Positions 8,457 to 16,500 of a DNA stretch of 64,000 bases are shown here, piece after piece; the stretch's first letter is position 1, and each line of letters opens with the position of its first letter. The notes beneath the pieces are model-generated. The model was not told where the DNA came from. It did no database searches and saw only the letters and a program-made list of their open reading frames with translations. Origin of the DNA: an uncultured Chlorobiaceae bacterium (GTDB lineage Bacteria > Bacteroidota > Chlorobiia > Chlorobiales > Chlorobiaceae); assembly GCA_903939765.1 (NCBI GenBank), contig CAJAIK010000047.1, positions 1 through 64,000 of the forward strand, given 5' to 3'. Made by a program: the position numbers and the translations under genes.

Positions 8457-8479
8457 TGGCCTGAAAAATGGAAAGTGAT

Positions 8480-9565
8480 ATGCTGACTATAGCTGCTGTA
8501 TTTCTTGTTGCTCTCTTGATTCTTGCGGCTTTGTTGCTGGCATGCAGCTCCGGAAAAACCCAACCCTTACTGGATGAAAATGGAAGGGTGATCGAGGGGA
8601 GTATTTCAGAGAAAGTGTTTGTTCCAATCAATGGCGTGAAGCAGGGGATGTTTATCAAGAGCAAGAGTGCTTCCAATCCTGTTTTGCTCTACCTCCACGG
8701 AGGAATGCCTGATTACTTCCTTACACAGAGGTACCCGACAGGTCTTGAAGAGTTATTCACCGTCGTATGGTGGGAACAGCGCGGTTCAGGCCTCTCCTTC
8801 AATGCCTCCATTCCACCGGAGATGATGACGCTGGAGCAGATGATTGCTGATACGCTGGAGATAACGAATTACCTGCGCTGCCGGTTTGGTCAGGAGAAGA
8901 TCTACCTGATGGGACATTCGGGGGGAACTTTCATTGGTATACAGGCGGTAGCGCGTGCGCCGGAGTTATACCGTGCTTACCTTGGGGTTGCCCAGATGTC
9001 GTATCAGCTCAAATCTGAGAAATTGGCGTATGACTATATGTTGAAGCAGTTCAAAGCGATGGGCAACAGAAAAATGATTCAAAAACTTGAGGATGCACCG
9101 GTTACTATGACAGACGGTACACCTGTTGCATACCTAAAGGTGCGTGACAAAGCCATGCACAGTCTTGGTGTCGGCACGATTCGTGAGATGCATTCGATCA
9201 TAACCGGTATTTTTCTATCCTCTTTGCTATGCCGTGAGTATACCCTGCGTGAAAAACTCAATATGTGGCTCGGTAAATCCCGCTCAGGCGTCAGCATCCT
9301 CTATGATACGATGATGTCTACGGATTTGAGCAAAGTGGTATCAAGGATTGACCTTCCGGTCTATTTCTTTGAGGGTATATTCGATTACACATGCTCCTTC
9401 ACCGAAGCAAAAGCCTATTTTGAAAAACTCAAGGCCCCTTTGAAAGGATTTTACATCTTTGAGCACTCCGCACACAGCCCACTGTTCGAAGAAGCTGAAA
9501 AAATGCAGAAAATCCTGCGAGAGGATGTACTGGCAGGAGTGAATGACCTTGCTGATGCAAAATAG
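8480..9565 (+). CDS. Alpha/beta hydrolase with lipoprotein-type signal
   Basis: A 361-residue alpha/beta hydrolase. The N-terminus MLTIAAVFLVALLILAA, then LLLACSSG, has a lipobox with Cys near residue 22, suggesting a membrane-anchored lipoprotein. The oxyanion region LYLHGGMPD, nucleophile elbow GHSGG and a late EHSAHSP carrying the likely catalytic His resemble proline-iminopeptidase-like hydrolases. Start ATG at 8480 was preferred because GGAAAG lies just upstream; ATG at 8468 is the alternative and adds four residues. Substrate unknown. Confidence 0.8.
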   Translation: MLTIAAVFLVALLILAALLLACSSGKTQPLLDENGRVIEGSISEKVFVPINGVKQGMFIKSKSASNPVLLYLHGGMPDYFLTQRYPTGLEELFTVVWWEQRGSGLSFNASIPPEMMTLEQMIADTLEITNYLRCRFGQEKIYLMGHSGGTFIGIQAVARAPELYRAYLGVAQMSYQLKSEKLAYDYMLKQFKAMGNRKMIQKLEDAPVTMTDGTPVAYLKVRDKAMHSLGVGTIREMHSIITGIFLSSLLCREYTLREKLNMWLGKSRSGVSILYDTMMSTDLSKVVSRIDLPVYFFEGIFDYTCSFTEAKAYFEKLKAPLKGFYIFEHSAHSPLFEEAEKMQKILREDVLAGVNDLADAK

Positions 9566-9821
9566 ATGGGCGGACGAAATTCCTTTTTACCTCCGGGAAA
9601 CGGTGTATGAAATGAGTTTCCTGAAAACCATGTTTCGGATGAGCCGATCACGAACTCTTATGAACAGGGTCACGGTATAATGAACGCTAAAAACATAGCA
9701 TTGTTTTCTTGATAATTGGTACTCTTCTGACGTAGCTCTTGGCATGATAGGGATGCGCTCATTTGTTTGCCTGATATCCCTTTTAACATGGTTGCACAAT
9801 CCAGACATTTGGAGAATCGAG

Positions 9822-10046
9822 ATGACTGCACATTCCAATGTTACACACCGTGATCCGGATATACTCAGTGGAACTCCTGTGTTCATGGGCGCTCGTGTTT
9901 CTGTTCGTTCCCTGTTCGATTATCTGGAGGGAGACGACACGTTGGAAGAATTTTTACATCGGTTTCCTTCCATTACACGCGAACAAGCCATTGCCGTTCT
10001 TGATGCCGTCTGTGAATTCGTGAAAGCCGATGCGCATACTGTTTGA
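9822..10046 (+). CDS. DUF433 antitoxin-like protein
   Basis: A 74-residue DUF433 protein: VTHRDPDILSGTPVFMGARV, then LFDYLEGDDTLEEFLHRFP and a winged-helix-like end. These pair with DUF5615 PIN-like proteins as putative toxin-antitoxin systems. ATG at 9822 follows GGAGAATCGAG, a good ribosome binding site; an upstream extension to 9744 is not supported. Its stop overlaps the start of the downstream PIN-like reading frame by 17 bases, the normal arrangement. The partner toxin is frameshifted. Confidence 0.85.
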   Translation: MTAHSNVTHRDPDILSGTPVFMGARVSVRSLFDYLEGDDTLEEFLHRFPSITREQAIAVLDAVCEFVKADAHTV

Positions 10047-10351
10047 TGAAAATTTCCCGGTTGACGTTGCAAAAATGTTGCCAGGGCATGAGATCGTAAC
10101 GATCCATACCTCTTGGTTGGTCAGGCATTAAAAATGGCGACCTGCTCCGTCGAGCACATCTTGTCTGTGATGTATTTGTCACACTTGACCGAAATCTGGA
10201 GTTTCAGCAAAACATCAAAATCCTGTCTTTCGGTGTCGTTGTTGTACGCGCTCGTTCCAAGCGCATTCCGGATCTTGCTCCCCACATTACAAGCATTTTG
10301 GAGGTGGCTTGTCGTGTTGTGCCAGGTCAAGTCGAGAAAGCTGGTGTATAA
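10030..10351 (+). pseudogene. Frameshifted DUF5615 PIN-like toxin
   Basis: The frame from ATG 10030 reads MRILFDENFPVDVAKMLPGH and onward, the typical start of DUF5615 PIN-like proteins, and stops at a TAA at about 10129. The third reading frame then continues the same protein: GIKNGDLLRRAHLVCDVFVT, then LDRNLEFQQNIK and VVVVRARSKRIPDL, ending at 10351. The break lies in the seven bases between 10116 and 10124. A single-base insertion or two-base loss would restore one continuous protein of about 107 residues. The acidic catalytic-type residues DEN and TLDRN are both still present, split over two frames. Confidence 0.8.
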
Positions 10352-10582
10352 AACCGTCGAGTCTCTCTTTGCCTCTCTGCGGTAGATTCTTTTCCTGTAA
10401 TATCCCCGATGATAGAGCTTGAATATCATTACTTAACCTTACGACTTTTATGAGCGAGAGCAAATCAACCAATGCCGAAGAGTATCGCATTACTGGCATT
10501 TATTTTCCTCATTTTCAGTTTTATTTGTTTTCTTTTGAAAAGTAAATGTTTATTCTTAAAAAAAGATAAATTCGTAATATGC

Positions 10583-10999
10583 ATGGAAGAGGAAACTAAT
10601 CTTGGTGCAAAAATTGCACATTTGGGCTTCATTCAGGGTGTGATTGATCGCATGGGCTCAAACTCATTCCTCTTGAAGGGATGGAGTGTAACGCTTGTGG
10701 CCGCTGTATTTGCGCTGTCCTCAAAAGATGCCGATCAGAGATTTATCCTTTTGGCGTATTTTCCGGTGATTGTTTTCTGGGTACTTGATGCCTATTTTTT
10801 GCATCAAGAGAAGCTTTTCAGGAAGCTGTATGAAAAAGTAGCCTCTGGCGATATATCCAGTAAAGAATTTGTTCTGAATACTGCCATAGTGCGAGACGAA
10901 GTGGCATCCGTAAGCAGTGTCTTTTTTTCAAAAACACTTTTTCTTTTTCATGGGCTTATTGTCAGTATTGTGACATTTGCGATGTGTTATCTGACTTAA
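10583..10999 (+). CDS. Small membrane protein of unknown function, next to the TIR gene
   Basis: A 138-residue protein with an amphipathic N-terminus (IAHLGFIQGVIDRMGSNSF), the motif LLKGWSVTLVAA leading into a hydrophobic hairpin (about residues 34-72), a charged central helix (HQEKLFRKLYEKV) and a last membrane helix near residues 118-136. I recall similar proteins widely in bacterial accessory regions but cannot name a family. ATG at 10583 is preferred because homologues, as I recall them, begin near here. The frame is open to ATG 10472, which would add another membrane helix; neither start has a strong ribosome binding site. It could be an effector acting on the membrane. Confidence 0.6.
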   Translation: MEEETNLGAKIAHLGFIQGVIDRMGSNSFLLKGWSVTLVAAVFALSSKDADQRFILLAYFPVIVFWVLDAYFLHQEKLFRKLYEKVASGDISSKEFVLNTAIVRDEVASVSSVFFSKTLFLFHGLIVSIVTFAMCYLT

Positions 11000-11168
11000 T
11001 AATAAGGGAATTTGTATGATGGGTTGTAAGCTTTTATAAAAAGATTGTTAGCCAGTTGATAATGAAAGCTGTACAATTTGCATTAGGATACTATAAAAAC
11101 AGATTTCAAACTATCTGCTTTTTTGTGACTTATCGTGAAGCGCTTTTTGAAAAAGCAAGATAAAATCT

Positions 11169-12515
11169 ATGAGCATTCGTGTATTCATAAGCCACAGTAC
11201 TATACCAAAAGAGGGTACCGCTATAGAAAATCGAGCAAAGCCTGCTCATGCAATACTTCTTCAGGAATTGCGCTTATACTTGGAGATGCAAACACATCCG
11301 AAATTTGATATAAGTTTAGATGAAAAAATAGCCGGCTCTAAAAATTGGCTTAAAACGACTCATACATATATAGAAAAATGTCAGGCAGCAATTATTCTTG
11401 TCAACAAGCAGGCATTAGGGCATTCTGATTGGATAACTACAGAAGTAATAATCCTTGGCCATCGTGCAATTTGCAATAAAAATTTTCGTCTTATTATTGT
11501 TCCTTTTGACAATGTCTCTGTGGAAGAGATAAAAAATAACGAATTATGGAAACCAATCGCACTTAGTACAACACAATTTGTCCCAAGAAATGGCCTGAAT
11601 GAAAATAATATAAAAGAAAAAACATCATTTTTTCGTGATGTGTTCAGTATTTTAAATGGGATTGAAGATTACGATGAACCTATACCTTCAGAGTGGTTAT
11701 TTCATTTGTTATGTGATTTGCTTCCTGATGATGATGATGTACTTCAACAGATTGCGGCTAAATTGGATATTATATATGATGAATATAAAAAATTATACAT
11801 AAAACGTAAAATTTCAAATTATTTATATTTAAATGGCCCGTTAGCCCTTCTTGAGTTAAAGAACTGTACAAAGCTTGTAAAAAAAGATTGGAATGGAGCA
11901 TTGATTCGTGATGTTCTGTGTACTTATTGGGTACATGCATCAGCATCTATTCGGATGTTTTCATGTTGTCATCCCAAGAAGGATTGCCATATATTTGCGA
12001 TCAATGGTAAGCAGGCGGGTTATACTCCAAGAACATATATCAGAAAAATATGTGGTGATAATGAGCCCTGGCCTGTAATTGAGGTTTTTGTAGATCATGC
12101 TGCAAGATATCAACAAGATTTTCAACAAAGTGTGACTGGACAGATTTGTAAATTACTTACTGAATACAAAGGATTTAAATCATCTGTAGATGTTATTTTG
12201 AAAGGAAAAGATTTAGCTCACTTGTCTGACAACGAGAAACTCATTCAAGCGTTAAACATTGTTCTCGAAAAAACAAGGGAAATACCGGTATTTGTTACTT
12301 TTGAACAAGTTGGCGGATTTATTTTAGACCACATTATCAACGAGATTCACGATAAATTTCGGCACCTGAATATCATTGTTTGCACGGGTAGTAAACCAGA
12401 AGAAAATCTGGATCTTCCTGGCTATATACATATGCTGACACCTCAATTAGATTTAGATAAAGAACAGAAAGAATTGAAAGCGTTTTTTACGGTAAACAGA
12501 ACATTAAATCTTTAA
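11169..12515 (+). CDS. TIR-domain protein, predicted NAD-consuming immune effector
   Basis: A 448-residue protein. Residues 1-150 are a TIR domain: the opening strand RVFISHS, the middle ISLDEKIAGSKNW, the strand AAIILVNKQAL and the catalytic helix S86-D87-W88 with Glu92, the SxWxxxE pattern of active TIR NADases. The C-terminal 250 residues have no motif I can name; a VFVTFEQVG strand and an IIVCTGSKPE strand resemble the Walker B and sensor strands of a P-loop NTPase, but no Walker A is seen, so an inactive STAND-like module is possible. The gene is visibly A/T-rich compared with its neighbours, as expected of transferred DNA. It ends 10 bases before the AAA gene, so the trio looks like one operon. 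Confidence 0.85.
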   Translation: MSIRVFISHSTIPKEGTAIENRAKPAHAILLQELRLYLEMQTHPKFDISLDEKIAGSKNWLKTTHTYIEKCQAAIILVNKQALGHSDWITTEVIILGHRAICNKNFRLIIVPFDNVSVEEIKNNELWKPIALSTTQFVPRNGLNENNIKEKTSFFRDVFSILNGIEDYDEPIPSEWLFHLLCDLLPDDDDVLQQIAAKLDIIYDEYKKLYIKRKISNYLYLNGPLALLELKNCTKLVKKDWNGALIRDVLCTYWVHASASIRMFSCCHPKKDCHIFAINGKQAGYTPRTYIRKICGDNEPWPVIEVFVDHAARYQQDFQQSVTGQICKLLTEYKGFKSSVDVILKGKDLAHLSDNEKLIQALNIVLEKTREIPVFVTFEQVGGFILDHIINEIHDKFRHLNIIVCTGSKPEENLDLPGYIHMLTPQLDLDKEQKELKAFFTVNRTLNL

Positions 12516-12525
12516 ATGTAAACTA

Positions 12526-13545
12526 ATGGAAAGCATAACTGAATCACTTCCATACGAGCCAATAGTCAAGATTGAGAATATTGAGGACTTTCGTGATAAA
12601 AAAAATATGGTTGCCTATGGTGATCGGCGTGATGGCCTGCTCTATCGATATACCGATGAAGCAAAACTTGCAATCAATATTGCATTGGCGACAGGTCGCC
12701 CGCTTTTGATACTTGGCGCAACCGGATGCGGCAAGTCTTCACTCGCCTACAATCTCGCAAGGGTGATGAAGAGGCGATACTACGAGTTTGTTGTCACTTC
12801 CCGCAGTCAGGCGCGTGATCTGTTCTATCGGTATGATGCTGTACGAAGATTGGGAGACTCTCAGTTGGGTCGGAATGTCGATAAAAGATCAGGAGAAGCA
12901 TTTCAAGCTTGTGATTTTGCCTGGCAAACCTCTTTTCCTTATATCGAACCTGCTCCTCTTTGGTGGATCTTTGATCATGCTGGTGCCGCAAATCGGGGAT
13001 GTTCCGATGTTAACGTGTTATCGCATATTAAAAAGGCTAAAGATCCCGGAATTTACCCGGAAAAGTCTTATCCTGATGCCAGCTCAATACTGCTTATTGA
13101 CGAGATTGACAAAGCTGATCCCGATTTTCCGAACAATTTGCTGGTACCTCTTGGATCAAGGCAGTTTACCGTTGAGGAAATTGCGACAACCATAGCTATT
13201 GATTCCGCCAGACAGAGTGATGAACCTCTCAATCAACCACTGATTATTATTACCTCTAACCAGCAAAGAGAGCTTCCCGACACTTTTTTGCGGAGATGTA
13301 TTGTATTTAAAATTTCTTCGCCTGCACCAGAAGAGCTTGTTACACTTGCTGAAACGACGTTTGGTATTCGGAACGATAAGTTCTACAAAAATATTGCGAG
13401 TCGTCTGGAAGAGATACATGGAAAAGAACTCAGTGCAGCAGAGTTTTTGGACGCAGTGCAGGCTATAGAAAAGTTGAAAGCATCTAAATCAGCACACTCT
13501 GAAATCATTGAGCGAAGTTCATGGCGTTCAATAGAACGATATTAG
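12526..13545 (+). CDS. MoxR-like AAA+ ATPase of a conflict system
   Basis: A 339-residue AAA+ ATPase. Walker A is GATGCGKSS (64-72), Walker B LLIDEIDK (189-196), sensor 1 IITSN (241-245) and the arginine finger region FLRRC (254-258). The sequence after Walker A, TSRSQARDLFYRYDAVRRL, is typical of the MoxR-type ATPases encoded beside SAV_2336/vWA-like proteins in Streptomyces and cyanobacteria. Here too the next gene, 13 bases downstream, begins with a vWA-like region. Such ATPases are thought to remodel or license their partner; here that would be the giant NACHT protein. The specific role is inference. Confidence 0.85.
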   Translation: MESITESLPYEPIVKIENIEDFRDKKNMVAYGDRRDGLLYRYTDEAKLAINIALATGRPLLILGATGCGKSSLAYNLARVMKRRYYEFVVTSRSQARDLFYRYDAVRRLGDSQLGRNVDKRSGEAFQACDFAWQTSFPYIEPAPLWWIFDHAGAANRGCSDVNVLSHIKKAKDPGIYPEKSYPDASSILLIDEIDKADPDFPNNLLVPLGSRQFTVEEIATTIAIDSARQSDEPLNQPLIIITSNQQRELPDTFLRRCIVFKISSPAPEELVTLAETTFGIRNDKFYKNIASRLEEIHGKELSAAEFLDAVQAIEKLKASKSAHSEIIERSSWRSIERY

Positions 13546-13558
13546 GATACAAGGTATT

Positions 13559-16500
13559 ATGGACACTCTCTTACCAATCAGTCTGGCAGATGTAGCATAT
13601 GCTGTTCGGAGGCTTTCGCCCGATCAGGAAGCTTTTGAGTTAATTGCGGGGGTACTTGGTTTCAAAATAGAGAGTGATGATGTTATTGATAAAACAAAAA
13701 ACCCGTTACATCCTTTCATAGATACTGGTGGCAGGGTAAAATCAATAACGGAAATACCAAATTTACCCCAAAAAAACGAAGCTCCACCAAAGTCGTCACA
13801 CAAGAAGCCAGATGTGAATCTTGAAGGGGATTCTGATGGAGCTATCGTTGTTGAAACATTATCTCCCAGACGTTCCTGGGAGCTTCCTCCATATATCGAG
13901 CAGTTCGCCCCTCTGGACTCCGCTGCATTTTCATTACTTGCAACGCAACCACGACCTTTGCTGCCACGACACCAGGCAAGGAGCTTTGTATGGGAAATGC
14001 TTGCCCAGGATCTCCCTTCAACTGAGATTGATTGCGATGCCATTATAGATCAATTATCCAGAGGGTTGATTCCTGAACTACGATTTCTCAACAGAAAGTC
14101 TATTCGAAAAAGAGTGCATCTTCTGGTTGACGAGAGCCAGGTTATGCTGCCCTACAGCAATGATATGCTTGATTTGCAGCGCTCTATTAAAAACGTCGCA
14201 GGGCAAAGCTTGTCAGGTGTTTTTTCTTTCGATGAACTGCCAGACAGGGGTGTTGCAAAATCTACAGGTGAACAATTATCGAGCTATCCTTTTCCCGGCC
14301 CAGAAACAACGATTTTGCTGGTTAGTGACCTTGGTGTTACTCGGCCTTTTGGTTACCAGCATGTTTCAGCCAACGAATGGGCTGGCTTTTTGAAGAGGCT
14401 TGTGGGATCGGGCTGTCGTGTTCTTGTTGTTTCACCCTATGACGAAGATCGGCTGGGTAAGTTACACTACGAAGGGGTTTCAATTGTTCATTGGGCAACA
14501 AAGCATCATTCAAACACCACAGTTTCTGTTCAGGATTTTGCACGACTCCTTTCTCCGGCAGCATTATTGGATATGGCATTTATTCGAGAAGCGCGAATAA
14601 AGCTCTTTCCTGAAGCCAGTCCAGGATTGGAAGCTGACCTGCTTTTCAGTTGGCTGATTGCAGTATTCAATTCGCGAGTGGTCTCTTTTCGGCAGGAAAC
14701 GGTTCGAGCGTTGCGTGAAGAGCTGAAAAGTAAACCATTTGAATTAGAAAAAGCGCTCGATTTTTTGAAAAAGTATCGTGCTGGTGAAAACGAGCAATCT
14801 CGGTTTCGATTACCAGAGAGAGTTATATTTGAGGAGCAATTGGTCACGGATGCATTGACTGAAAATAAAGCGAGTGTTGAGCAAGCTTTAGAGAGAATAA
14901 TTCGTTCACTGGTTGACGACGACATGAATCCCAAGCTTGCTCGATGGGCAATAGCTGTTGCTGAAGAATTGCCTGCATCGGTTACTGATGCCCCATCATA
15001 CCGTGATCTTAAATTGGCAGCCCAGTTAAGGCTTGGAATTATTTCGCAAGATTTTCATGCACCTGATCGTGACAATACCTCTGATGGAAATCGTTCATGG
15101 CTGTTACCAAAAGAGGTCAAGCTTGGAATTAGACGGGAGAACGGGAAGCTTATTATTAGCGATTCTCTTAAGGGTGCAGAAAGAAGCATCAACGTACCCG
15201 GAACAGTACCGCGTCATTTAGTCGTTGAGAAAGAGAAAGAACGAGTCTCTGTTCAAATATGGCCTGGGCAACCAGATGTTTCTCTGCCTTTTGGTTTGCC
15301 GATGGAGATTTCTTCTCCTTTGTCAGGGGTGCGTTATGATTTGCATAAAACTGAATTTCCGCCGGATGAGCTTCTGATTTTCATCGGGCATAGTGACGAT
15401 GCTTCAGCAGAGGCGCAAGCCATTGTTGAATTGCAATCGGAGATTGAGATGGAATTTGAACTGTTGAGAAAAGTATCTGACGGACGTTCACCATTTCGCC
15501 GCATCAGGCTATGGGAGTGGAGTATTGATGAACGAGCAACAACCGCCGATCAGGAAGCGGTGGTGACACCGGCTCTTGATCACGCCCATATAGCCATTTT
15601 TGTTTTCAGGGATCGGGTTGGAAAAGTCACCTGGCAAAAGCTTGAAAAGGCCAGAAAGGGGAGCCCGGCAACACAGCCTTATGTTTTTGCGTTTTTCCCT
15701 GAGACTCCTCCTCTTCGGGAAACGCATCCAAATGATCAAGCCAAAGAGCAGGCCGCTCGTGATTGGGCAACACTAATGAAACGTAAGGAAGAGTTGACGA
15801 GGGCGTGGACAAACCCTTATTCCACTGCAGTGACGCCTTGCCCAACCTATCAGGATAGCGAAGGACTCAAGACCGTGGTGCGTGAAAAGGTGCGGAGTGC
15901 GATTGCTGACATTCTTTTAGACGATATATCCCGCCCGACAGCAGTGGAGCTGACGAACAATGCAGATGCGTTGCGTCGTTATCAGGAAGCGCTCAAAGAA
16001 GAACTTGGCACTATCAGCTTGCTAGGTATCCCAATGCTTGAGAGCGTTCCGGTAAATCTGACCGATACTTTTGTTCCTTTGCATATTTCCGATATCTGGA
16101 GAAGTGAGAAGCGTTATATACGGCAAACGGAAACGCAAAGTTCTTCTCCAGAAAAAGTCATGAGTGTGGCTTTCACAAATAACAGACTTCTTCTTGTTAT
16201 TGGCGACCTTGGTTCAGGCAAAACAACGCTTTTAAAGTATTACGCTTTATCTTGCCTTGACAACAAGGGGTATAAAAAGCTTGGTTTTAAAAAGCCTGTG
16301 GTGGTTCTTTACCTCCCGTTGCGTGAACTCATGCGGGCAGAACGTGGCGATTACGAATCTCTTCCTTTCAACTTGTCTGCATGGTCTGATAAACATTCGC
16401 TCAATGTTTCGGAATCCTTTTTTTCCGATTGGCTGCATACCCGTCAAACCCTTCTTCTGCTCGATGGCCTTGACGAAATCAGAGAGCCAGAACAGAGGGT

